This document shows positions 52,001-60,692 of a DNA stretch of 64,000 nucleotides, piece after piece. The DNA is from Blautia sp. MSJ-9 (GTDB taxonomy: Bacteria > Bacillota > Clostridia > Lachnospirales > Lachnospiraceae), in the NCBI RefSeq assembly GCF_018919065.1, contig NZ_JAHLQG010000033.1, positions 21,545-85,544 of the forward strand. The letters run 5' to 3'. Both the position numbers and the translations under genes were made by a program. The notes beneath the pieces were generated by a model that was not told where the DNA came from, searched no databases, and saw nothing but the letters and a program-made list of their open reading frames with translations. Each line of letters starts with the position of its first letter. Positions within the stretch are counted from its first letter, which is position 1.

Positions 52001-55000
52001 ATGGCACAGAACAGCCTGTATGCAAAGATGTGAAAGCAGGCGGCTATACCGTATATTATAAGGTAACAAAAGAGGGCTATGAAGATTATACAGGATCTGC
52101 AACGGTAACGATCAACCCAAGACCGATTACCGTAAAAGTAGCAGATAAGGAAATTACTTACGGCGACGCAGAACCGGAATATACTTCCGAGATCACTAAT
52201 GGAACTCTGGTAAAAGGAGATGATCTGGATCTGACCTACAGCCGTGAAGAAGGAACTTCCGCTAAAGCTTACGCAATTACTGTAACAAGTAAAAACAGCA
52301 ATTACAAATTGACGGCAGAACCGGGAACCCTGACGATTAAGAAAAAGGATCTGACCATCACACCGAAAAAAGCAGCAAAGGTATACGGAAATGCCGATCC
52401 GCAGTTCCGGTACAGCGTAAGCGGTCTGGTCGAAGGGGAAAAGGCAGATGATATCTTGACAGGTGCACTGGCAAGAACCGCAGGCGAGAACAAAGGCACT
52501 TACGCTTATGAAATCGGAAGCCTTGCTGATGCAAGCGGCAACTACAATGTGAACTTTAATGGAACCGCAGCAGAGTTTACCATCACAGCAAAAGAAGCTG
52601 TCCTGAGCTGGGGCAAGACAGACCTGACCTATAACGGGGCAGAACAGAGTGTCACCGCACAGGTGAGCAATGCGGCATTTGACGCCGATACCTTTACACT
52701 GGAGTACACCGGAAACGCTGCCACAAATGCAGGAAATTACAAAGCAGAAGTAACTGCTCTTGGAAATGATAACTATGTACTGACAGAAAACTCTAACCAG
52801 AAAACAGACTGGAGCATTGAAAAAGCAGATATCCAGTACCAGATTCCGGAAGCTGTTTCAGACCTGACCTATAATGGAGTAGATCAGGCGATGATCACTG
52901 TAACAGATCCGATTGGCGGTACCTGGATGTACAAAGTCGGTGACGGAAAATGGAGTGACCAGCTTCCGACCGGACTGGATGCAGGAACCTACACCATTTC
53001 CTATAAGGTAGTTGGTGATGACAACCATAAAGATTCCACAGAAGGCCAGCTCAACGTGACCATCGCAAAGAAAGCAGTCGTTGTTTCAGGTATTACCGCA
53101 GAGGATAAGACATACGATGGAAACACCGCAGCAGCACTGCACCTTGATCAGGTGCAGTTCGATGGAATCTTAGGGGAGGATTCCTTAACAGTTACAGCAT
53201 CGGGAGTATTTGAAGATAAAAACGCAGGAAAGAAGAAAGTCCAGATTTCCAATCTGGTACTGGATGGGGCATCTGCGAAGAACTATGTGCTTGCAGTCAA
53301 AGGACAGCAGAACGAAACAGCAGCCACGATTCATGCAAAAGAGATCACTGCAGTGATCACACCAAATGGTGGAATTTACGAAGGAACCATCACTCCGGCA
53401 ACAGCCATTCTGAAGGGACTGGCAGGAGCAGATGATCCGAAGATTACCCTGACCTATACCGGAACTGGAAACGATGGAACTGAGGCAGACGGAACTGTAC
53501 CGACACATGCCGGAACTTATACCGTAACCGCATCCATTACAGACGATAATTACAGCCTGAAAGCAGAAGGAGCATCCGCAGAATTTGTTGTAGCAAAAGC
53601 AGATCCGGCACTTGCCGTAACCGCAGTTGCAGACAAGAATTACGGCGAAGAAGCCTTCAAACTGGAAAGCACCAACAAAGGTGACGGACAGAAATCTTAC
53701 ACCAGCAGCGATGAGAAAGTCGCAAAGGTAGATAAGAATGGTCTGGTAACTATCGTTGGAGCTGGTACAGCAACCCTGACCGTATCCATTGCAGAGAGTG
53801 CAAACTACAATGCAGGAGAAAAGAATGTTACCGTAACGGTTAAGAAGATTGATCATAAGCTTACAGTTGAAAACATGGAATATAAAGTAACTTATGGAGA
53901 TCAGACATTTAAAATTTCAGCAAGTGCAGGAGACAAAGAGACAAGCATTAAGTTTGCAAGTGATAACAATGATATTGCATCCGTAAGTGCAGATGGAACC
54001 GTAACCGTAGGAAATGTGGGAACCGCAAAGATTACAGTTTCCATGGACGAAAGCCCGAACTATCTTACAGTAGCTAAAGAAGTGACTGTAACTGTTGTAC
54101 CAAAAGAAGTAACCGTAACACCAAACGATGCTTCCAAAGTTTACGGAGAAAAAGATAAAGAATTTTCTTATACTGCAAGCGGTCTGGTAGGAGACGATAC
54201 CCTTTCCGGTATCACACTGACAAGAACTGCGGGTGAAGATGTTGGAACTTATGACATTACAGCATCCGAAGAAAAAGATGCCAACCCGAACTACAGTGTG
54301 AGATTTAACAAGAGAATCTTTACTATCACCCAGAAAGAGATCGGTCTTACCTGGGCAGACACCAAACTGACCTACAGTGGTAAAGACCAGCAGCCAAGTG
54401 CATCCGCAACCGGACTGGCAGGAAACGACACCTGCGAAGTAACCGTGATCGGAGCTATGAAGAATGCTGGAACTTACACCGCAACAGCAACCCAATTAAG
54501 CAATCAGAACTATAAACTTCCGGCAGAGACAACTACAGAATATACCATCAGTGCAAAAGAAATTGGTATCGAATGGAGCAATCTGGAGTTCACCTATGAC
54601 GGAACCAAGAAACAGCCAACAGCCAAAGCAACAGGACTGGTAGAAGGTGATACCTGCAGTATCACTGTAAGTGGAGCCGCAGCAAAAGCCGGAACCCATA
54701 CTGCCAAAGCGGAAGCCGTAGACAATGCAAACTACAAACTGCCGAAAAATGTGGAAACAAAGTTTATCATCAACAAAGCAGAAACCGCAGTTTCCCAGAC
54801 ACCGGAAATCATTTACGACCTGACCTATACAGGAAAAGCGCAGAATCTGATCTCTGATGGAAAAACAGAGGATGGAACTTTTGTTTACAAAGTAAATGAC
54901 GGCGAATGGAGCGAAAACATTCCATCCGGGCTGGATGCGGGAACTTATGAGATTACCTACAAGGTGATCGGTGATGATAATCATAACGATTCCAAAGAAA

Positions 55001-57069
55001 GTAAGTTCACCGTGATCATTGCTCCAAAAGCAGTGACCGTAACACCATACAGCGCAGAGAAGCACGTAGGAAAGAATGACCCGGAGAAATTTACTTATCA
55101 GGTAGCCGGACTTGTTGGAAAAGATACTTTAAAGGGTATCACCGTTACAAGAAAAGAAGGAGAAGATCCTGGTAAATATGATATTACAGCGTCCGTAGAT
55201 AAAAACGCGTCAAACTCCAATTATAAGATCACCCTGGAAAAAGGAACATTTACCATCAGTGGCCATGACTGGTCAGGAGAATGGAAAACAGTCAGGGAAG
55301 CAACTTCCTGGTCTGAAGGAAAGAAGGAAAAGACCTGTGCATTTGACGGATGTGAACAGAAGAAATACGAAATGATCCCGAAAACTGGTGAGAAAGAAGA
55401 TACAAATGATAAGAAACTGGAAAAAGATGCAGAAGTAGCACCGGGTTCACCAATCGATCAGGCATCCCTGGACAGCAGCAAAACAGAACTTCTGGAAGCA
55501 CCGGATATCTTTACTGATGATGAGCAAAAAGATATTTCTGCAGGAAAGAAGAATGCCAGGGTATGGATCGAGGTAACACCTGTAAATAAAGAGACAGACC
55601 TTACACCAGAGGAAATAGCTGCGATCGAGAAAGAAGCGGAAAAACTGACAGGAAAAGATTCTGAGATTGTTTACTTCAACGCAAACCTGTTCAAACAGGT
55701 TGATGGTGGAGAAAAGACCCAGATCAAAGATCCTGGAACAAAGATAAAGATCACCATCCGCATCCCGGAGGAATTGCTGAACCATCAGTCTTATACCATC
55801 CGTGACTATAAGATCATCAGAATGCATGATGGAAAAGCAGAAGTTCTCAGCGGAACTTTCAACAGTTCCACAAAAGAATTTACCTTTGAGACAGATAAGT
55901 TCTCAACTTATGCAATTTCCTATAAGGATACTTACTATGCACCAAGCTACCCGGTAACAGGTGTTACTGTATCACCGGAGAAAGCAACCCTTACCAAAGA
56001 GGGCGAGACTGTACAGTTAAAGGAAACCATCACACCATCTTACGCAGACAATAAGAACGTAACATGGACATCCAGTGATGAAAAAGTAGCAACTGTAGAT
56101 AAGAATGGTAAAGTAACCGCAGTATCCAACGGAACCGCAGTCATTACTGTAACAACCGCAGACGGTAAATACACCGCTAAAACTACGATCACTGTAAAGA
56201 TCGCACCGGAGAAGCTGACACTCAAGGCAGAAAAGACAACTCTTACAAAGATCGGTGACAGCCGGCAGATCACTGCAAAAGTAGAACCGGATAATGCATA
56301 CAAGAAACTGATCTGGAAATCCAGTGATGAGAAAGTAGCCATTGTTGACGCTGACGGAAAAGTAACCGCAGTAGGAACCGGAACCGCAACGATCACTGCC
56401 ACAACCGAGGATGGAAAACTGACAGAATCCGTAACCATCACCGTGAAGATCCCAGATGAGCCAACTGTAAACGAAACAACCGGATATGGACGATTAAAAG
56501 CCCGTTCCGTAACCCAGACAAACAACTCCATCAAACTGGAATGGACAAGAGTCAGCGGCGCAGACGGTTATATCATTTATGGAAACTATTGCAACGGAAA
56601 CGGTAAAACATACAAATACAACAAGATTACCACAATCACCAACGGCAAGACCAGAACATGGACACACATCAAACTGAAAAAGGCTACTTATTACAAATAC
56701 ATTGTAAAAGCCTACAAGGTGGTAAACGGTAAGAAAGTCATCACCGACACTTCCGTATCTGTCCATGCAACCACAACCGGCGGTAAATACGGTGTAGCCA
56801 AAGCAGTTTCCATTACAAAGATTGGAAGCAAGAAGAACGTTACAAAAGCAACCTTAAAGAAAGGCAAGACCACCCAGATCACTGCAACAGAGATCAAGAA
56901 AGATAAACCAATCAAACATCACAGAAACATCTGCTACGAAAGCAGCAACACCAAAGTAGCAACCGTAACACCAGACGGTGTGATTCAGGCAAAAGGCAAA
57001 GGAACCTGTACAATTTGGGTATATGCGCAAAATGGTGTATATAAGACAATCACTGTAACAGTAAAATAG
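49018..57069 (+). CDS. Giant secreted MBG/Ig-like repeat surface protein
   Basis: 2,683 residues. Signal peptide cut near AFA-AEF (34/35); acidic N-terminal region; Gly-rich segment (about 300-680) with GGAGGSGGGGAAGGGAGI-like runs; a long series of MBG/YDG-type modules (about 790-2080) recognisable by YTGTGNDG, AGTYTVTA, VYGEKDKEF and LTYNG words; two Ig-like Big_2 modules (about 2310-2480, WTSSDEKVATVD and WKSSDEKVAIVD); a fibronectin-like module and a final Big_2-like end. No LPxTG or S-layer anchor is seen, so the means of attachment is unclear. Probably an adhesin or matrix protein. Cotranscription with the pseudo-receiver under leader copy 2 is likely. Confidence 0.88.
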   Translation: MTKEQLRKNWRRGFAVALTAAMVANSTLPSAAFAAEFTSPDVEEEISLQDNTQAGSEESVFDDGSQNAESAENAVEDFSSGDEVSVPAKEVQEGDFNQTKTVDGIEVSVTADKGVFPEGASLNVRKVKKQSVIDAFEDVVQKQQETSSEDAMVEEIREELKKMADQGVDDFGVGTEEENDLQVFDITITDENGEEIQPDNSKGSATVSFSGIDTDNSTEDIQIYHADDDLENVQALDTEAYVEAGYAEVPAEHFSYYCLSTFNPGTQFEIHELTSAYANTELTTGIYYVSENTPEFVGADSKSSSQAGGNGLKIANGATVYIYIADGKTLTAAGGQGYAGTDGKNGTSAKANISKITKDGITYNHIADGAYEKGTGGAGGSGATGGGAAIYVPEGSKIAILGNGSLNVTGGTGGNAGNGQNGQKTIYSKLSFVSVTKGSSISLCSTTNNVGLNPSCSGTTTIAYKWLDENLVIGGAGGSGGGGAAGGGAGIGTNGANGNVGANGVIGNADQDEANYVDKVAGKSATANISASSSGQIYIGNVTVNATGGQGGQAGSRQSVVAKHNHSITYYKKKDTTAYSGTFWVQDGQSGGGGGAGGTGASIGTGGVGGAGGSGGDSGSCWTKDDYSNKTGYAPESVRGNNGGTGTNGSGSKSDISDSQNPYNTVTFTGASSNVTQNYYLAKESVITVPSSDAAGFCGWKVTTGAQTLDASFGEHTTKSLLAGDNTIYKAGDTIIVDKLANGDVVLEAVIHSHSWKYESNGNEIKAYCIGENGEDVCEHYGSEKAVTLTVKADSKTYDGTAASVSVENADTVTNLTGDAVTVAYYKTDAEGTITDQNSFADAPKNAGNYLATVTLGNARAEQKFTISPFEIKEENVTLDQDIFEWTGTEIAPVVTVKVSLNGAEQVLTPETDYTLSGTLAATDLSGTDGYIFTVSGTGNFTGNVEKTWKITKKVMTGISAAPVEATYDGASHGITVTGQPDGAEIIYSADGKTYGTEQPVCKDVKAGGYTVYYKVTKEGYEDYTGSATVTINPRPITVKVADKEITYGDAEPEYTSEITNGTLVKGDDLDLTYSREEGTSAKAYAITVTSKNSNYKLTAEPGTLTIKKKDLTITPKKAAKVYGNADPQFRYSVSGLVEGEKADDILTGALARTAGENKGTYAYEIGSLADASGNYNVNFNGTAAEFTITAKEAVLSWGKTDLTYNGAEQSVTAQVSNAAFDADTFTLEYTGNAATNAGNYKAEVTALGNDNYVLTENSNQKTDWSIEKADIQYQIPEAVSDLTYNGVDQAMITVTDPIGGTWMYKVGDGKWSDQLPTGLDAGTYTISYKVVGDDNHKDSTEGQLNVTIAKKAVVVSGITAEDKTYDGNTAAALHLDQVQFDGILGEDSLTVTASGVFEDKNAGKKKVQISNLVLDGASAKNYVLAVKGQQNETAATIHAKEITAVITPNGGIYEGTITPATAILKGLAGADDPKITLTYTGTGNDGTEADGTVPTHAGTYTVTASITDDNYSLKAEGASAEFVVAKADPALAVTAVADKNYGEEAFKLESTNKGDGQKSYTSSDEKVAKVDKNGLVTIVGAGTATLTVSIAESANYNAGEKNVTVTVKKIDHKLTVENMEYKVTYGDQTFKISASAGDKETSIKFASDNNDIASVSADGTVTVGNVGTAKITVSMDESPNYLTVAKEVTVTVVPKEVTVTPNDASKVYGEKDKEFSYTASGLVGDDTLSGITLTRTAGEDVGTYDITASEEKDANPNYSVRFNKRIFTITQKEIGLTWADTKLTYSGKDQQPSASATGLAGNDTCEVTVIGAMKNAGTYTATATQLSNQNYKLPAETTTEYTISAKEIGIEWSNLEFTYDGTKKQPTAKATGLVEGDTCSITVSGAAAKAGTHTAKAEAVDNANYKLPKNVETKFIINKAETAVSQTPEIIYDLTYTGKAQNLISDGKTEDGTFVYKVNDGEWSENIPSGLDAGTYEITYKVIGDDNHNDSKESKFTVIIAPKAVTVTPYSAEKHVGKNDPEKFTYQVAGLVGKDTLKGITVTRKEGEDPGKYDITASVDKNASNSNYKITLEKGTFTISGHDWSGEWKTVREATSWSEGKKEKTCAFDGCEQKKYEMIPKTGEKEDTNDKKLEKDAEVAPGSPIDQASLDSSKTELLEAPDIFTDDEQKDISAGKKNARVWIEVTPVNKETDLTPEEIAAIEKEAEKLTGKDSEIVYFNANLFKQVDGGEKTQIKDPGTKIKITIRIPEELLNHQSYTIRDYKIIRMHDGKAEVLSGTFNSSTKEFTFETDKFSTYAISYKDTYYAPSYPVTGVTVSPEKATLTKEGETVQLKETITPSYADNKNVTWTSSDEKVATVDKNGKVTAVSNGTAVITVTTADGKYTAKTTITVKIAPEKLTLKAEKTTLTKIGDSRQITAKVEPDNAYKKLIWKSSDEKVAIVDADGKVTAVGTGTATITATTEDGKLTESVTITVKIPDEPTVNETTGYGRLKARSVTQTNNSIKLEWTRVSGADGYIIYGNYCNGNGKTYKYNKITTITNGKTRTWTHIKLKKATYYKYIVKAYKVVNGKKVITDTSVSVHATTTGGKYGVAKAVSITKIGSKKNVTKATLKKGKTTQITATEIKKDKPIKHHRNICYESSNTKVATVTPDGVIQAKGKGTCTIWVYAQNGVYKTITVTVK

Positions 57070-57090
57070 TGAAATAAATTGAAATCATGG

Positions 57091-57119
57091 CGAGAGGGGA
57101 AGTATTTCCCTCTCGTTTG
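57091..57119 (+). terminator. Terminator of the giant surface protein gene
   Basis: Arms cgagaggg and ccctctcg around a short loop, then tttg. Confidence 0.75.
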
Positions 57120-57218
57120 TAATTTGTTAAATATCTGATGTTCTATTCATTCCTTAACTTGCATTAAAATTTATGTAAATACAGAATCACAGGTGGAGCA
57201 ATAAGAAACGGATGAGTT

Positions 57219-57433
57219 TTGATTGACAGAATATACTCTGTTTGCTACACTGAATTTACATATCTGGGAAAATTTTCTGGACCGTTCGGTCATCTGATCC
57301 CCTTTATGGAAAAACAAATACAGAAGATAAGGTTTATGCGATCTGCGCAGGTTAATATATAAGTTTGCAAAAGGATCGGGTATTCAAACATTGTTACTAT
57401 ATGTTATAATATCAATGTCGAAAGGAGTAAGGA
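57219..57433 (+). promoter_or_regulatory. Conserved upstream region of Rpn copy 3
   Basis: Same ordered blocks as 47247-47440: ttgattgaca, accg-tt-cggt (57281-57290), cctttatg, gggtattcaaa and attgttactata, ending in a TATAAT -10 with ATTCAA 17 bp upstream as a possible -35. Confidence 0.6.
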
Positions 57434-58486
57434 ATGAGTCCTACAATTTTTGATGATGTTTTCCGGACAATGATGGAGAAGATGCCTTATCTGGCAGTGC
57501 CACTGATCAATGAGGTATTTCATACTTCCTATCCGGAGAACGTGGAGATCACGCAGCTTAGAAACGAACATCAGCAGGAAAACGGAGAGATTATAACAGA
57601 TTCCTGCCTGAAGATTGGAAGTAAGCTGTACCACATCGAATGCCAGAGCATCGATGACACTACGATGGCAATCCGAATGATTGAATATGATTTTGCCATT
57701 GCAGTAGAGAACGCACAAAAGATGAACCGCAGGTACCGGATTGAATTTCCGAAATCTTGCGTAATATACCTGAGAAGTAATAAAAATACACCGGATTCAC
57801 TGGAAGTTGAGGTCGTTTTCCCGGACGGAAACACATATATGTACCAGATTCCAACTGTAAAAATGGACAATTATACGAAAGACAGTATTTTTGAAAAAAA
57901 TCTGCTTATGCTGTTACCGTTTTATGTTATGAGATATGAGAAAAATGCACATGAGATCAGTGAAAATCCAGAAAAGATGCAACAGCTTCTGGATGAATAT
58001 GAAGAAATCCGCCAGAAGCTGAACGAGGAACTGACAGAAGAAGGAAAATCAGAACTGTATACAAATCTGATGGACTGGATAGCAAGAGTATCGGATTATA
58101 TTTTCAGAAATGAAAATGCAGTTCGGAAAGGAATTGGTGGTATTATGCGTGGACGAGTGTTGAAATTGAAATCAGAAGAACTTTTGGAGGAAGGGGAACT
58201 GAAAAAGTCAAAAGAAGTCGCCGCTTCTTTTGCAGAAATGGGTTTGCCAGTGGATAAGATAGCGCAGGGAATAAAAGTAAGTGAAAAAACAGTTATGGAA
58301 TGGCTGGGGCTTTCTGAAGAAGATGTATTAAGGCAGAAAGCAGAGAAATTTATCAGGGAGAGTGAAGTAAAAAAGTCCAGAGAAATCGCACTTAATTTTG
58401 CCGAGATGGGATTGCCTGTTGAGAAAATTGCACAGGGAGTAAATGTAAGTGAAGAAACCATCAGGGAATGGCTGGCAGAGAAGTAG
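57434..58486 (+). CDS. Rpn-family nuclease, copy 3, with duplicated helix-turn-helix tail
   Basis: 350 residues. The first 240 match copy 1 closely (TIFDDVFRTMMEKMPY; DSCLKIGSKLYHIECQS; FEKNLLMLLPFYVMRYEK). In place of the usual ending there are two units of about 55 residues, each with ASFAEMGLPVDKIAQG or NFAEMGLPVEKIAQG, then a V-S-E-x-T-[VI] turn and an EWL helix, resembling small helix-turn-helix units seen at Rpn C termini. Downstream at 58480-58557 lies a leftover of the canonical ending. Start ATG 57434 after aaaggag. Confidence 0.85.
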   Translation: MSPTIFDDVFRTMMEKMPYLAVPLINEVFHTSYPENVEITQLRNEHQQENGEIITDSCLKIGSKLYHIECQSIDDTTMAIRMIEYDFAIAVENAQKMNRRYRIEFPKSCVIYLRSNKNTPDSLEVEVVFPDGNTYMYQIPTVKMDNYTKDSIFEKNLLMLLPFYVMRYEKNAHEISENPEKMQQLLDEYEEIRQKLNEELTEEGKSELYTNLMDWIARVSDYIFRNENAVRKGIGGIMRGRVLKLKSEELLEEGELKKSKEVAASFAEMGLPVDKIAQGIKVSEKTVMEWLGLSEEDVLRQKAEKFIRESEVKKSREIALNFAEMGLPVEKIAQGVNVSEETIREWLAEK

Positions 58487-58557
58487 TCAGGAAAGGAATA
58501 CGTGAGATTATGGGTGGAAAAGTTTTGGAATATGATATGAGTTATAACCAAAACTAA
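58480..58557 (+). pseudogene. Fossil of a canonical Rpn C-terminal segment
   Basis: Read in the frame gaa-gta-gtc it encodes EVVRKGIREIMGGKVLE then a few codons and a stop. Copies 1 and 2 have the same segment inside their coding regions. The first bases overlap the stop of copy 3. Confidence 0.7.
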
Positions 58558-58562
58558 ACTGA

Positions 58563-58592
58563 CATCCCGGATCATATATGTGATCCGGGATG
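58563..58592 (+). terminator. Terminator after Rpn copy 3
   Basis: Perfect 12-bp arms catcccggatca and tgatccgggatg around tatatg. The T run (ttgtt) is short. Confidence 0.65.
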
Positions 58593-58894
58593 TTGTTATG
58601 TGAAGAAATGATTCACGGAAAGAGCAGCGATAATTTTGCATTTTATCCGGAGGATTTTTTGGAATAGTTGATAATAGCCTGTATGGATGGTATATTATAT
58701 TTAATTCAGTTTGGCCAGATCGGGTAATTTGTCCGTTTTAACTAAATTAAGTGAGTCCCTTGCTTCAGTTGCAAAAGCAATAGCAGTGGGCGGGGACTTG
58801 CAAAATTAAGACTGACAGGCAGAAATCTGACTGGTATCGTGTATACCATTATGAAACTGAATCAGAAATACAAAACAGGAGTTTAATTTTTTAT
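58593..58894 (+). other. 300-base gap before the second diguanylate cyclase
   Basis: No gene. It holds a possible structured RNA at 58754-58798 (outer pair agtccc/gggact, inner ttgctt/aagcaa) and a dyad ggtat-cgtgt-atacc at 58833-58847. It fits no c-di-GMP riboswitch pattern that I know. Confidence 0.4.
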
Positions 58895-60577
58895 ATGTTA
58901 CCAGATTCTCATCGTTTAATGAATACAGCAATGCTTATGTGGGGCTGTATTTTTTGTCTGATTGCATCTTTTTGTCTGTTTTTGGGAAAGAATTACCATA
59001 AGGAACGGAGAAAATGGATGCTGAGTATGCAGCTGTCAACTGCGACACTTCTTGGGAGTGATGCGCTTGCATGGATATTCAGGGGAAATCCGGAAGAGCT
59101 TGGCTTTTATATGGTAAGGATCAGCAATTTCCTTGTGTTTGCGCTGAGTGACCTGACACTGCTGTTCTTTCAGCAGTATATAGGATGTCATATATTTGGA
59201 GAAGACCGCAGGAAAAATAAGTGGATCAGGATTTCCAGTATAATCGCAGTGGCAGGGATTCTTCTGGTAGTAATTTCTCAGTTTACAGATTTATATTATT
59301 ATTTTGATGCTGAGAATTTTTACCACAGAAATTCTGCATATATCCTGTCTATGATCCTGCCGATGACAGCTATGATCATTGATTTTGTGCTGCTCATTTA
59401 TTATAGAAAGAGAATGAGCAGGGAGATTTTCTTTGCAATGAGCTCCTACATCGTACTTCCGGTGATTGCGGCATTATTTCAGGCCGTGCATTATGGCGGA
59501 TCACTGATAAATATTGCAATCGGATGTTCTATGACTCTTATGTATATCGTAGCAACCAGAGAGCAGAACAGAGAACTGGGACGGCTTGCGAAAAGCAGGG
59601 AAGAAATTGCGGAGAAACTTCAGATTTCGTCAATGCTGAACCGATGTGTGAAAGAACTCTCTTCAGAAAAAGATGATGATCAGGCGATCAATAACCTTCT
59701 GAAGATCATTAATGAATATTTTGACGCAGACCGCACCTATATTTTTGAGATAGATTTCGAGAAAGATGAATTGTTTAATACATACGAATATGTAAAAGGC
59801 ATGGTTACACAACAGATTGACAATCTGCAGGGTGTTCCGATGGAGGTAATATCTGTATGGATGGAGAACTTCCGAAAATCAGAAGCATATTTCATTTCAG
59901 ATCTGGAACAGGAAAAGGGAATGCCTCATTATGAAATCCTGAAAATGCAGGATGTAACCAGACTTTTGGCAGTACCGCTTATAAAAGAAGGTGAAGTAAT
60001 AGGTTTTCTTGGGGTGGACAATCCAAGAAGCCATTATGAGGATGCAACACTTCTGTCATCCATTCAGTTCTTTGTGACCAGCAGTCTGGATCGAAAGCAG
60101 GAGAAAGAATATCTGAAATATTTAAGTTATCAGGATATGCTGACAAATCTTTATAACCGTAACCGTTATATAGAAGTTCTGGATTTTTACAAAAATCAGA
60201 AAGCTGTCCGTACAGGTGTGGCATATATTGACCTAAATGGCCTGAAGCAGATCAATGACCAGAAAGGCCATGAAGCCGGGGACAAGCAGATAAAAGGGGC
60301 GGCATCGATTATTGCAGAAATTTTTCCAAAACAGGCATATAGAATCGGCGGTGATGAGTTTGTCGTTATTTCCAGTGATACAGCAGAACAGGAATTCACT
60401 GACAAGATGGAACTTCTGAGAAATCAGATGAAACTGTCTGGTATCAGTGTTTCGGTTGGAGCTGTCTGGAAAGAAGAGACGGATGATCTGGGTGGAATAT
60501 TAAAGACTGCGGATATGACAATGTATGAGGAAAAAGAAGAATACCATAGAGTGAATGGAACTTATTACAGACGGTAA
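58895..60577 (+). CDS. Membrane diguanylate cyclase: multi-pass sensor, GAF and GGDEF
   Basis: 560 residues. The N-terminal 225 residues are the same multi-pass sensor as in the kinase at 40614 (LMWGCIFCL, SDALAWIFRG, ISNFLVFALSD). Then a coiled coil, a GAF domain (about 250-395, FDADRTYIFEID ... GFLGVDNPR) and a GGDEF domain (about 410-555) with RIGGDEFVVI. The RxxD I-site is missing (FPKQ at that position), so product inhibition is not expected, unlike the enzyme at 45640. Start ATG 58895 with aggag somewhat far upstream; an ATG at 58919 is an alternative. Confidence 0.88.
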   Translation: MLPDSHRLMNTAMLMWGCIFCLIASFCLFLGKNYHKERRKWMLSMQLSTATLLGSDALAWIFRGNPEELGFYMVRISNFLVFALSDLTLLFFQQYIGCHIFGEDRRKNKWIRISSIIAVAGILLVVISQFTDLYYYFDAENFYHRNSAYILSMILPMTAMIIDFVLLIYYRKRMSREIFFAMSSYIVLPVIAALFQAVHYGGSLINIAIGCSMTLMYIVATREQNRELGRLAKSREEIAEKLQISSMLNRCVKELSSEKDDDQAINNLLKIINEYFDADRTYIFEIDFEKDELFNTYEYVKGMVTQQIDNLQGVPMEVISVWMENFRKSEAYFISDLEQEKGMPHYEILKMQDVTRLLAVPLIKEGEVIGFLGVDNPRSHYEDATLLSSIQFFVTSSLDRKQEKEYLKYLSYQDMLTNLYNRNRYIEVLDFYKNQKAVRTGVAYIDLNGLKQINDQKGHEAGDKQIKGAASIIAEIFPKQAYRIGGDEFVVISSDTAEQEFTDKMELLRNQMKLSGISVSVGAVWKEETDDLGGILKTADMTMYEEKEEYHRVNGTYYRR

Positions 60578-60692
60578 AGCGCTGCCGGAGCAGGTGAAGA
60601 AAGATCTGCCTGCCACAGGAAAATTCATCTGCAGATGATGCAGGCGTGATACAAAGAAGGTATAGAAATCTATAACAAGGGGGATAAAACAA

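Noticed and set aside
58593..58894. c-di-GMP riboswitch before the diguanylate cyclase
   Set aside because: The GEMM core sequences are absent.
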